Positions 27,862-35,510 of a stretch of DNA of 64,000 nt are shown here, one piece after another (within the stretch, counting starts at the first letter, position 1; each line of letters starts with the position of its first letter). The position numbers and the translations under genes are program-made. This DNA comes from Flavobacterium gilvum (GTDB taxonomy: Bacteria > Bacteroidota > Bacteroidia > Flavobacteriales > Flavobacteriaceae). Location: contig NZ_CP017479.1 of NCBI RefSeq assembly GCF_001761465.1, positions 4,030,001 through 4,094,000 on the forward strand, read 5' to 3'. Under the pieces are notes generated by a model, which saw only the letters and a program-made list of their open reading frames with translations, was not told the origin of the DNA and did no database searches.

Positions 27862-28632
27862 ATGCCAAAACTCGCTCCCCAACACCAATTCCTAGATTTA
27901 TCCGATTACGGCAGGCCATTGGCACGACTATTTGCAAATCAACTAAAAAATACCCGCTTCACCCCCATTCATATAACCTTTCTATTTGGCATTTCGGGTT
28001 TGATTGCGATTTATTGCATTTTACAAAACCATTACTTTTTTGCTTCCTTTTTTATCATTTTAAAATCAATTATCGACGCAGTTGACGGAGAATTAGCACG
28101 CGTTAAAAAAACACCTTCTTATACAGGAAGATACCTCGACAGCATATTCGACCTTATCCTTAATTTCTTGATTTTTATGGCAATCTGCTACGTTTCCCAA
28201 ACCACTTTTTGGATAACTCTACTAGCCTTTATCGGGATACAACTTCAGGGAACTTTATACAATTATTACTATGTTATTTTGAGAAATAAATCGGCGGGAG
28301 GAGACGCCACGAGCCAAATTTTCGAAAACAAATCGCCTCGGGCCCTTCCGGGCGAAAGCCAAAAATGGGTAGATATTTTGTTTGCGGTCTACACAGTTGT
28401 TTATGGCATTTTTGACAAAATAATCCACACTTTGGACAGCGATGCCTACAAAGTAAAAACATTTCCTAATTGGTTCATGACATTGGTTTCCCTTTACGGA
28501 TTAGGCTTTCAGTTGCTTTTAATTGCCTTGCTTTTACCTTTGGGCGGGATAGAAATCATAGCTCCATTTTTTGTTTTCTATTCAGTATTGATTTTAGTTT
28601 TGATAGGAATCAGGAAAGTTTACATCAAATAA
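27862..28632 (+). CDS. CDP-alcohol phosphatidyltransferase family membrane protein
   Basis: This 256-aa protein carries the complete family motif D72-x2-D75-G76-x2-A79-R80-x8-G89-x3-D93-x3-D97 (IDAVDGELAR...GRYLDSIFD), which binds two metals and the CDP moiety. About five or six membrane helices follow. The enzymes transfer a phospho-alcohol from a CDP-linked donor to an alcohol acceptor, as in phosphatidylglycerol or inositol lipid synthesis. The acceptor cannot be told. An in-between soluble loop (about 150-175) is unusual. Ends in a bidirectional terminator. Confidence 0.85.
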   Translation: MPKLAPQHQFLDLSDYGRPLARLFANQLKNTRFTPIHITFLFGISGLIAIYCILQNHYFFASFFIILKSIIDAVDGELARVKKTPSYTGRYLDSIFDLILNFLIFMAICYVSQTTFWITLLAFIGIQLQGTLYNYYYVILRNKSAGGDATSQIFENKSPRALPGESQKWVDILFAVYTVVYGIFDKIIHTLDSDAYKVKTFPNWFMTLVSLYGLGFQLLLIALLLPLGGIEIIAPFFVFYSVLILVLIGIRKVYIK

Positions 28633-28634
28633 AA

Positions 28635-28664
28635 AAGAGTAAAAACAAATCTGTCTTTACTCTT
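28635..28664. terminator. Bidirectional terminator
   Basis: AAGAGTAAA/TTTACTCTT stem with a 12-nt loop between convergent genes ending at 28632 and 28688. Confidence 0.75.
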
Positions 28665-28687
28665 CTCAAATCAATTTATGCTGTAAA

Positions 28688-29293
28688 TCACTTCTTTGCT
28701 TTAATCGAACAGCCAATAGCTTTTGTAGTTTCGGGCGAAGGTGTTTTTCCGCTTTCAAGGGCTGCAATGGCATTTTCAAGGTATTTTTCTTTCACTTCAC
28801 TGGCACTATCCACATTATCATCAATAGCACCAATATATTTTACGACAAGATTTTTATCCAACAGAAAGGCATGAGGAGTTTTTGTCGCACCATATTGAGG
28901 GTAGATTTTTTGCCCTTCGTCAACCAAATATGGGAATACAAATCCTTTTTCCTTGGCTCTTAATTTCATCGATTCAAAACTGTCATCTGGCTCTAAACTT
29001 GGATCACTTGGATTAATCGCTAATAAAACATAGCCTTGCGGTTTATACTTTTTTGCCAAATCATTAATTCTGTCTTCGTATTTTTTGGCAAACGGACAGT
29101 GATTACAGGTAAAAACGATTATAAAGCCTTTTGCGTTTTTAAAATCAGACAAACTATACATTTTCCCGTCAACCGATTTTAATTTAAAATCGGTGGCTTT
29201 ATCACCAATTTTATAAGGGGTTGGCGTATCTGGAGCAAATCCCGTCATGAAAAAAACGGAAACAAACAATAAAAGTCCTGACAAAATTTTCAT
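28688..29293 (-). CDS. Exported thioredoxin-fold protein, peroxiredoxin-like
   Basis: The 201-aa protein has an N-terminal signal segment (MKILSGLLLFVSVFFMTGFA), then IGDKATDFKLKSVDGKMYSLSDF and FTCNHCPFAKKYEDRI, which carries a CxxC pair in the thioredoxin fold. It matches the PRX-like redoxin group (thiol peroxidase or thioredoxin family) common in Bacteroidota. It should act in the periplasm. It lies 14 bp downstream of a TlpA-like gene on the same strand, suggesting a small redox operon. Confidence 0.85.
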   Translation of the reverse strand: MKILSGLLLFVSVFFMTGFAPDTPTPYKIGDKATDFKLKSVDGKMYSLSDFKNAKGFIIVFTCNHCPFAKKYEDRINDLAKKYKPQGYVLLAINPSDPSLEPDDSFESMKLRAKEKGFVFPYLVDEGQKIYPQYGATKTPHAFLLDKNLVVKYIGAIDDNVDSASEVKEKYLENAIAALESGKTPSPETTKAIGCSIKAKK

Positions 29294-29307
29294 AATATTA
29301 AGGGGGT

Positions 29308-29784
29308 TTAGTTACTATTCTTGTTTACAAATTCGTTGAGTTCCTCATCGCTTGAAAAGATTTTTTCGGCAAAAACTTTCTTTCCATTTTTGATAATCAG
29401 TGTTGCCGGAATCGATCCCGACCAATCTTTATCCACTATCGGAAGCCACGAATTGTAATCTTTATCCGTCAGCAAAACGACTTGAGATTTGATCTTTTTG
29501 TTCTTCACAAATGGAAGCAATTTCGTCTCATATTGATTCTTAAAATCCAAACTTACGAGCACCACTTTTACCTTTTTATTCTCCGAATTTAATTTTTCAA
29601 AATGGGGTAATTCTTTCACGCAAGGCGCACACCAAGTCGCCCAAAAGTTGACAACATAAGTAGCACTTTTATCGTTCAAAACCTCTTTTTCCAAAGTTAC
29701 ATAATTATCATAAACAGCTACTTTTTGAGCTCTAATTGTATTTGAAAATAGAAGTAAAAAAACCAAATAGAATAAATGTTTCAT
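29308..29784 (-). CDS. TlpA-like periplasmic thiol-disulfide protein
   Basis: At 158 aa with a signal peptide ending TIRAQ and the active site FWATWCAPCVKELP (Cys52 and Cys55), this is a TlpA/ResA-like thioredoxin. Such proteins reduce disulfides outside the cytoplasm, often for cytochrome maturation or general protein repair. First gene of a two-gene unit with 28688-29293. The heme A synthase gene is nearby but not in the same unit. Confidence 0.88.
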   Translation of the reverse strand: MKHLFYLVFLLLFSNTIRAQKVAVYDNYVTLEKEVLNDKSATYVVNFWATWCAPCVKELPHFEKLNSENKKVKVVLVSLDFKNQYETKLLPFVKNKKIKSQVVLLTDKDYNSWLPIVDKDWSGSIPATLIIKNGKKVFAEKIFSSDEELNEFVNKNSN

Positions 29785-29951
29785 CCTGAAAAAATTATTT
29801 ATGACCGACTAAACGAATGTACGATCTTTAAATAATTTTATGAAAGTGATTAACAAAAATTTATTAGACTGAATATAAAATTTAAACCAAAAAAAAACTT
29901 CAGAAAGGAAAATCAATTTCTATTTTGAAATAAAAAGAAAATTCCTGGTTC

Positions 29952-29983
29952 AAAAAAAACATCAACTTCATGATGCTTTTTTT
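29952..29983 (-). terminator. Possible terminator of the LytTR operon in the 29785-30173 gap
   Basis: CATCA/TGATG with A-run on the left and T-run on the right, about 190 bp downstream of the response-regulator stop. The stem is short but the flanking A8/T7 tracts extend it. The rest of this 389-bp gap is A+T-rich with no readable gene. Confidence 0.4.
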
Positions 29984-30173
29984 ATTGATTCAACAAAAAA
30001 ATGACTAAATAGTCAGTTTATTATCAACCCGTATTCAACAATTTCACAAGAAACATTTTTAAAGGTAATTTACTTACAAAAACACGTTATAAACAAAATC
30101 TATATAAGTATATTAAAAAACACAAATTCAGATACTTAAAATCACACAAGTAAAGCAAAACATTAAACAAGCA

Positions 30174-30944
30174 TTAACCGATCCAATTTTTGAAATCTGA
30201 CACTTTTTCGCGGCTTACAATCACCTCATCTTCTCTATAAGTAGGCAAAATTATCTTGAGTCTGGAATTGCTGTGCACCACTATTTCTTTTATTGCTTTA
30301 AGCGAAATAATAAATTTTCGGCTTATTCTGTAAAACTCAGCTGTGTCTAATTCCTGCTCCAAAACCTCCAAAGTTGAGTCCAATAAATAATTTCTGTTAT
30401 CAAAAGTGTGAAGATAAGTTCCCTTATTTTCACTGAAAAAACATTCAATTTCATCGGCAGAAATTACTTTGAGGTGCTGCCCTATTTTTACAGTAAATCT
30501 TTTTTTGAATGTTTTTTCAAATGGATTCGAAAGCATTTTTCGGATCTGTTCAAAATCCAATTGCACGGGTTCTTTTAGCGTTGTTTTTAAAAATTGAAAA
30601 CGTTCTTTAAATTTTGAAACAGCCACTTCCAAATCATCCTCATCGATGGGTTTCAAAAGGTAATCGATGCTGTTTAATTTGAATGCCCGAAGCGCATATT
30701 CATCATAAGCAGTTGTAAAAATAACAGCGCTTTTTATATTCGTTTTTTCGAAGATTTCAAATGACAATCCATCCGATAATTGTATGTCCAGAAAAATCAA
30801 ATCAGGGTGTTCATTTTCGGAAAACCAATTCAAGGCTTCTTCAACAGAGTGAAGCATTACTTGTACCTGAATATTTATTTTTTCGAGTTTTCGTTGCAAC
30901 AATCTTGCTGCCGGTTTTTCGTCTTCGATTATTATTGTAGTCAT
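30174..30944 (-). CDS. LytTR-family response regulator
   Basis: The 256-aa protein has a receiver domain (IIIEDEKPAARLL, phospho-acceptor Asp53 in LIFLDIQLSD, Lys in LLKPIDEDD) followed by a LytTR DNA-binding domain (about 150-256, with GTYLHTFDNRNYLLDSTLEVLEQEL and FYRISRKFIISL). It should be the partner of the LytS-type kinase encoded 800 bp upstream in the same direction, with two 2TM proteins between. Targets are unknown. Confidence 0.92.
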   Translation of the reverse strand: MTTIIIEDEKPAARLLQRKLEKINIQVQVMLHSVEEALNWFSENEHPDLIFLDIQLSDGLSFEIFEKTNIKSAVIFTTAYDEYALRAFKLNSIDYLLKPIDEDDLEVAVSKFKERFQFLKTTLKEPVQLDFEQIRKMLSNPFEKTFKKRFTVKIGQHLKVISADEIECFFSENKGTYLHTFDNRNYLLDSTLEVLEQELDTAEFYRISRKFIISLKAIKEIVVHSNSRLKIILPTYREDEVIVSREKVSDFKNWIG

Positions 30945-31039
30945 TTTTAAATTGCAGATTTTGATTGTAGATTGTAGATTTTAAATTTCTCAGATTACCG
31001 TTTTCTGCCATCTGAAAACTGCTAACTGAAAACTCCTTC

Positions 31040-31438
31040 TCACTCCCATTTTTGACTTTTATCTTTTTCCATAAATTCTTTGATTTTCTTTTGTTCCCAA
31101 TCTTCACTAAAAATGATATCAGAGCCAAAAACAGATAATCCGTGGGCGACTAAACCTATTCCCCAAAATAATGCGGTCGAATACGTGTGCCACTCCAGGA
31201 GACCGCTTGATTGAATTCCTTCGCTGAAAATCTCTCGATTTAAACTCGTTGCAATGATGATTACATTCACAATGATGTAAATCTTCAAATGCGTGTAAAA
31301 TCCTTTTATCTTTTTTACTTTCTTGTACGCGGCAATAAATCGTTCCTCTGAGCTAAATTCCTTTACAAAATCTTTTCCATAGTGTTTTTCATGCTCTCGT
31401 GCCAATTCGTCGCGGAATTGCCTTCTAAATCGTCCCAT
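31040..31438 (-). CDS. 2TM-domain protein (copy 1)
   Basis: A 132-aa protein: a charged N-terminal region of about 40 residues, then RFIAAYKKVKKIKGFYTHLKIYIIVNVIIIATSL and a second helix ALFWGIGLVAHGLSVFG, ending with SEDWEQKKIKEFMEK. This is the 2TM domain (two membrane helices plus a basic-acidic tail W.E.KIKEFMEK). No enzymatic motif is present. It lies 20 bp from the next 2TM gene within the LytS-LytTR operon, suggesting a role in sensing or in anchoring the kinase. Confidence 0.85.
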   Translation of the reverse strand: MGRFRRQFRDELAREHEKHYGKDFVKEFSSEERFIAAYKKVKKIKGFYTHLKIYIIVNVIIIATSLNREIFSEGIQSSGLLEWHTYSTALFWGIGLVAHGLSVFGSDIIFSEDWEQKKIKEFMEKDKSQKWE

Positions 31439-31458
31439 ATTCGTTTATTTAATTATTT

Positions 31459-31758
31459 CTACTTATTTTGATTCTGTTTTTCTTTTTCCATAAACTCTTT
31501 GATTTTTCTTTCTTCCCAGTCTTTCCCAAAAGCGGGAAAAACTTCAAAAACTTTTAGTCCGTGAAAAACCACTCCAATTCCCCACCAAAACAAAGGCCAG
31601 TAAAACCATAAATACTGTGGTGATGTGTATAGGTTTATGAAAAGCAAAACTGCATTTACAATTACAAAAGCAATTAAATTTCCATAAAATCCCTTGATAT
31701 TTTCGACTTTCTTTTTTGCCAAAAAATATCTGTCCTGTTCGTTAAAATTCATTTCCAT
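31459..31758 (-). CDS. 2TM-domain protein (copy 2)
   Basis: The 99-aa protein is little more than the 2TM domain: YFLAKKKVENIKGFYGNLIAFVIVNAVLLFINL, then WPLFWWGIGVVFHGLKVF, and the tail DWEERKIKEFMEKE. It is closer to the domain fused to the kinase (same ENIKGFYGNLI pattern) than to copy 1. Its start lies 2 bp after the kinase stop, so translation is probably coupled. Confidence 0.85.
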   Translation of the reverse strand: MEMNFNEQDRYFLAKKKVENIKGFYGNLIAFVIVNAVLLFINLYTSPQYLWFYWPLFWWGIGVVFHGLKVFEVFPAFGKDWEERKIKEFMEKEKQNQNK

Positions 31759-31760
31759 GA

Positions 31761-33122
31761 TTATTTCCAGATTTGTCTGTTGTTTTCTTTTTCCAAAATT
31801 TCACGTATTTTTCGCTCTTCCCAATCTGAGCTATAACCAAAAACTTTTAAAGCATGCATTACAACTCCAAATCCCCAGCCCAAAGCCGAAAACCAAAACC
31901 ACTGAAATCCTGGTGAAAATTTTAAATTAATGAAAACCAAAAACGGTATTACGCAGCAGTACGAAATGAGGTTTCCGTAAAATCCTTTTAATTCTTCCAC
32001 TCTTTTTTTGGCCCTGAAATAAGCTCTGTTTTCATCGTTATAGTCTGAATTTGTTTCCATAGCACTAATTTGTTTGGTTAAAATTGGTATTCTCACTGTA
32101 AATGTTTGTTCATTTTGTTCAATCAAAACCTTTCGGTTGGTAATAATTCCATAGCGGTCCACTATGTTTTGCAATCCCACTCCCTCACGGCTCTGCATTA
32201 CTTCCTTCTTTTGAAAATCATTTTGAATCGCCAAATAATCTCCATCAATGAATATTCGAATATGCAACGGTTTTTGTTCGCTGACCACATTATGCTTCAC
32301 TGTATTTTCCAATAACAACTGCAACGAAAGTGGCACTACTTTGGCTTCTGGATTTATATTCGTTTCAGGCAATTCGTAGAACAAGCTGTTTTCGAAGCGC
32401 ATTTTGAGCAAATTCATATACGTTTTGGCAAAAGACAATTCCTCGGAAATCGAAACCAATTCTTTGTCTTTTTGTTCCAAAACATATCTGTAAATTTTTG
32501 ACAAGGAGGTTGTAAATCGCTGGGCATTTTCTGGATTTTCCTCTATCAGCGAACTCAAAACATTCAGACTGTTAAACAAAAAATGTGGGTCGATTTGGTT
32601 TTTTAGTGTTTCAAATTTTGCATTGGCAGTACCGGCAATGATTCGTTGTTGGGTAACTTCAGATTTCGAAGCTTGTTTCCAATTCAGCATAAAACTTCTT
32701 GCGTGCATAAAAACAGAAACTCCTAATGATAAAATGACATAAAACAGATGTATCAGTATCATTTTTGAACTAAAAAACACGGATGGGTCATTTTTTTGAT
32801 AGACAATAAAAATGAGATAATTCACCCCTAAAACAGCCGGAACGGTGTACAAAACAGCAGCAATTACACCAAAGTAGACTCTCATATTGGTTTGTTCCAA
32901 CCAATCCCATTTTTTATCCAACAGAAGATTGATTACTCCGTTTCCAAAACCAAGCCCGAAACAATACAACGAACTTATAAAAAATGATTTCCAAAGATTT
33001 TCAAAACTGAATTCGTTTCCAAATATCACAGAAAATATCAAAGTAAAAATCAAAGCCATCTTTAAACACATTAAAGCTCCTTTTTTTATTTCTGAGAAAA
33101 CATATATTTGTTTATTTTCCAT
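31761..33122 (-). CDS. LytS-like histidine kinase fused to a 2TM domain
   Basis: This 453-aa protein has four membrane helices (about residues 15-145), the His_kinase core NQIDPHFLFNSLNVLSSLI with phospho-acceptor His180, the N-box LENTVKHN (Asn273, Asn278) and a GVGLQNIVDRY glycine box. The kinase unit ends around FTVRIPIL (345), and a full 2TM domain follows from Met355 (plus-strand 32058-32060). Where the two parts join there is no stop, so they form one protein. Met355 could also be an internal start for a free 2TM protein. Operon with the two 2TM genes and the LytTR regulator. Confidence 0.9.
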   Translation of the reverse strand: MENKQIYVFSEIKKGALMCLKMALIFTLIFSVIFGNEFSFENLWKSFFISSLYCFGLGFGNGVINLLLDKKWDWLEQTNMRVYFGVIAAVLYTVPAVLGVNYLIFIVYQKNDPSVFFSSKMILIHLFYVILSLGVSVFMHARSFMLNWKQASKSEVTQQRIIAGTANAKFETLKNQIDPHFLFNSLNVLSSLIEENPENAQRFTTSLSKIYRYVLEQKDKELVSISEELSFAKTYMNLLKMRFENSLFYELPETNINPEAKVVPLSLQLLLENTVKHNVVSEQKPLHIRIFIDGDYLAIQNDFQKKEVMQSREGVGLQNIVDRYGIITNRKVLIEQNEQTFTVRIPILTKQISAMETNSDYNDENRAYFRAKKRVEELKGFYGNLISYCCVIPFLVFINLKFSPGFQWFWFSALGWGFGVVMHALKVFGYSSDWEERKIREILEKENNRQIWK

Positions 33123-33128
33123 CGTATT

Positions 33129-33383
33129 TTATTCTAAAATATTTACAATTTTTCTGAGCTTCCAACGCTCTATCAAATCCCATTTTGGAGAAAAAGCGGA
33201 TTCTGGCTTAAAAGTAGCAAAAAGTTCTATTGCTTTATCTACCTGTGCACGAAGCGGTTTTGTATCAACTCCGCTCCATTCTTTCCTATTTTTTAAATCC
33301 AAAACAAAAACGATACGATTTACATTTTAGCCAAAAATTAGGCTAATCATAAAAAAAGCAATTGCGGTGATGATTTTTAGCAT
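33129..33383 (-). pseudogene. Small exported protein gene broken by an ochre codon
   Basis: On the minus strand, ATG at 33383-33381 begins MLKIITAIAFFMISLIFG, a signal-peptide-like start. It is followed by TAA (33329-33327) and then an open stretch of 65 codons (NVNRIVFVLDLKNRKEWSGV...) to TAA at 33131-33129. A Gln codon CAA at the broken site would restore the common flavobacterial cleavage context FGQ. The product is not recognised. It ends 6 bp before the histidine-kinase ATG, so it was probably the first gene of that operon. Confidence 0.6.
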
Positions 33384-33533
33384 GACGATTAATTTTTAAT
33401 TGTGATTGATTGTGATTGAAACTCTTGATTGTAGAATTAATTCTTGAACAAATTTATGTTGGTTATGCCGGCATTAAAATTTATTGATACCGAATTGTCA
33501 TTTTTAATGGATGAATTGTTATTTTTTAAGTTG

Positions 33534-33565
33534 CTAAGTTTCTGAGAGACTAAGATTCTAAGTTT
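33534..33565. repeat. Array of four 8-nt units (CTRAGNNN)
   Basis: CTAAGTTT, CTGAGAGA, CTAAGATT and CTAAGTTT follow head to tail at exactly 8-nt spacing. The same unit, with the same CTAAG/CTGAG alternation, brackets the four-helix-bundle gene at 38293-38652. No gene is attached to this copy. The 514-bp gap 33384-33897 otherwise holds only this array and the palindrome at 33639-33778. Confidence 0.8.
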
Positions 33566-33638
33566 TTTTCTTTGCAATCTGAGTTCAATTATTAATTTTT
33601 GGAGCAGGGAGATTAGCTTCGCCGGTTCGCTATCGCTC

Positions 33639-33778
33639 AATGTCATTAAGTTAAAGATTTCTCGATAAGCTTTTTCCAAATATAACTCTCGCAAAGACGC
33701 AAAGACGCAAAGAATTCTGTGCAAAATTTTGCGCCTTTGCGCCTTTGCGAGAAAACAAAAAAATAACTTAATGACATT
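33639..33778. repeat. Nested palindromic element with 8-nt CGCAAAGA units
   Basis: Outer arms AATGTCATTAAGTTA (33639-33653) and its exact reverse complement (33764-33778) enclose an inner inverted array. Three CGCAAAGA units (33690-33713) face two CGCAAAGG units on the other strand (33734-33749). The outer arm also bounds the element at 50621-50753. There is no open reading frame inside, so this is a non-autonomous repeat of MITE or REP type. Confidence 0.8.
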
Positions 33779-33897
33779 ATACTTTTGCTCGGATTACTTT
33801 TTTTTATAATCATTCCAAAAAGAAAAACAGCAACAATCAAACTCAGGTTCACAAATCCACTAGAATTCGTAAATTTGATTCATAAAATCAACTACCT

Positions 33898-34350
33898 ATG
33901 AAAAAAGCCTTCCTTACCCTATTGCTCATAACCAATCTCAATTTGGTTTTTTCGCAAGAAACAAATTCAGCTTATGACGAAAAACTAGCCAAATCCCTAA
34001 ATGCAGACGAACGCGGCATGAAGCAATATGTGTTTTGTATTTTGAAAACCGGAAGCAATACCACCGCAACTGCCGAAGAAAAAAACAATCTGTTCAAGGG
34101 ACACATGGACAACATAACCCGATTAGCGAAAGAAGGTAAACTGGTACTGGCTGGACCATTCATGAAAAACGACAGAAACTATCGGGGAATTTACATCTTT
34201 AATGTTGCCACCATCGAAGAAGCAAAAGCGCTAGTTGCTACTGATCCAGCAGTAAAAGCCAATATTTTTGAAGTCGAATTGACTCCCTGGTACGGAACTG
34301 CAGCATTGCAGGAAACACTAAAGATTCACGAAAAAATAACAAAAAAATAG
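33898..34350 (+). CDS. Exported YciI-like protein
   Basis: The 150-aa protein has a signal peptide ending LVFSQ and a YCII-type ferredoxin-like domain (YVFCILKTGSN, FKGHMDNITRLAKEGKLVLAGPFMKN, YRGIYIFNV). YciI-like domains form dimers with a His-Asp pair of unknown chemistry. An exported version is unusual but seen in Bacteroidota. A TAAATTTG box (33870-33877) ends 20 nt upstream. Function not known. Confidence 0.8.
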   Translation: MKKAFLTLLLITNLNLVFSQETNSAYDEKLAKSLNADERGMKQYVFCILKTGSNTTATAEEKNNLFKGHMDNITRLAKEGKLVLAGPFMKNDRNYRGIYIFNVATIEEAKALVATDPAVKANIFEVELTPWYGTAALQETLKIHEKITKK

Positions 34351-34407
34351 TTCTAGGTTTTTTTTAAAATAATACCTTGATTTCAAAAAAAACTAAAACC
34401 CAATAAA

Positions 34408-34668
34408 ATGCCACATCTTTTAGCAACTCTCAGAAATGTTCCGTTTGAAACCATCAAAGCGGTTTTAGAAAACGACAGGGCTTTTCATGCTTCCGAAGAA
34501 ATGTTTTTGGAGCATATTTGGCAAAATGCCGATGATGAAAATGAAGTGCTGTTTCTTTTTAGAATAAATTCTATTGACAACACCAAAAAATTAATCGACA
34601 GATTACACACCAAAGCATTGGAACAAGACCCAAACGCCAATTTACCTAAAATGACCTATTTACAATGA
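34408..34668 (+). CDS. Conserved small protein of unknown function
   Basis: This 86-aa cytosolic protein (MPHLLATLRNVPFETIKAVLENDRAFH...) has alternating strands and helices compatible with a dimeric alpha/beta-barrel fold, but I recognise no family. It overlaps the next gene by 4 bp (ATGA), so the two are translationally coupled. It may serve the VOC protein that follows. No catalytic motif is evident. Confidence 0.65.
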   Translation: MPHLLATLRNVPFETIKAVLENDRAFHASEEMFLEHIWQNADDENEVLFLFRINSIDNTKKLIDRLHTKALEQDPNANLPKMTYLQ

Positions 34669-35054
34669 TTAAACTAAACAAAGTACATCACATTGCCATA
34701 ATTGCCTCGGATTATTCCAAATCAAAACATTTTTACACTGATATTTTGGGGCTGACCATACTCCAAGAAGTTTATCGTGAAGAACGCGAATCCTACAAAT
34801 TGGATTTGGCACTCAACGGAAATTATATTATTGAATTGTTTTCGTTTCCAAACCCGCCAAAAAGAGTTTCAAGACCCGAAGCCGCAGGATTGCGCCATCT
34901 GGCTTTTGAAACTGATGATATCTACCAAACTCGCGAACACATTTTAGAACAAGGCTGCACCGCCGAGGATATAAGAGTTGATGAATTTACAGAAAAGAAA
35001 TTTTTCTTCATGTCTGACCCGGATGACACACCGATAGAGTTTTACGAGAGATAA
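34665..35054 (+). CDS. VOC-superfamily (glyoxalase-like) protein, YaeR type
   Basis: At 129 aa with KVHHIAIIASDYSKSKHFYTDILGL, YIIELFSFPNPP, LRHLAFETDDI and FFFMSDPDDTPIEFYE, this is a single vicinal-oxygen-chelate module. The His, Glu, His and Glu that would bind metal are all present. It resembles the YaeR/SMU1112-like lactoylglutathione-lyase relatives. The substrate is unknown. Coupled to the 86-aa gene before it. Confidence 0.87.
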   Translation: MIKLNKVHHIAIIASDYSKSKHFYTDILGLTILQEVYREERESYKLDLALNGNYIIELFSFPNPPKRVSRPEAAGLRHLAFETDDIYQTREHILEQGCTAEDIRVDEFTEKKFFFMSDPDDTPIEFYER

Positions 35055-35159
35055 ATCCGCAACAGGTGATTTGCAATTTATTCTCTATTAATTTCAAAAG
35101 ATTTTTTTCTTTGTTATTATCACCAAAAGCGTCTTTTAACATCTCCTCTCTCCACAAGT

Positions 35160-35271
35160 TTGTCATTTCGACGAAGGAGAAATCTCAGCAAGTAGCTCGA
35201 TAATCTAAGTAAAAAAAATGAGTCTCTTTGTCGATTTAGCAACTGAGATTTCTCCTCCGTCGAAATGACAA
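35160..35271. repeat. Palindromic repeat in the 35055-35510 gap
   Basis: Arms of 29 bp (35160-35188 and 35243-35271), one mismatch, core GTCATTTCGACGAAGGAG. The same core is found inside the composite repeat at 50648-50720. The 54-bp centre has no feature. The 240 bp from 35272 to 35510 upstream of the ClC gene are A+T-rich without a clear promoter. Confidence 0.8.
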
Positions 35272-35510
35272 TATTGGGCATAGATATTGAGTGGCAACTC
35301 GACATCAGTTACCTTTCTAGTATCTTTTTACATTGCTATTTCTTAAAAAAATCACAAAACAATACAATTAAAGTAGTGGTATAGACCATTTTCTATTTTC
35401 TTTCTTTAGCTTTGTAATCCTAAAAAATCTATGTTCCTTTTTCGGATAAAAACATCCGTTTTTCATCAAAATTAATTTAACCTATTTATTGGGTTTGCAA
35501 AAAAAGAAAA

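Noticed and set aside
28470..28874. Open frame of 134 codons on the plus strand
   Set aside because: It overlaps the end of the CDP-alcohol phosphotransferase gene, crosses the terminator at 28635 and runs antisense to the redoxin gene; a shadow frame.
32887..33330. Open frame of 147 codons antisense to the kinase
   Set aside because: Basic, Phe/Ser-rich composition typical of the reverse frame of a membrane protein; no start context.
33437..33724. Open frame of 95 codons on the minus strand
   Set aside because: It runs through the repeat arrays at 33534 and 33690 and encodes only low-complexity sequence; not a gene.
35120..35305. Open frame of 61 codons on the minus strand
   Set aside because: It lies wholly within the palindromic repeat 35160-35271 and has no start context or family features.
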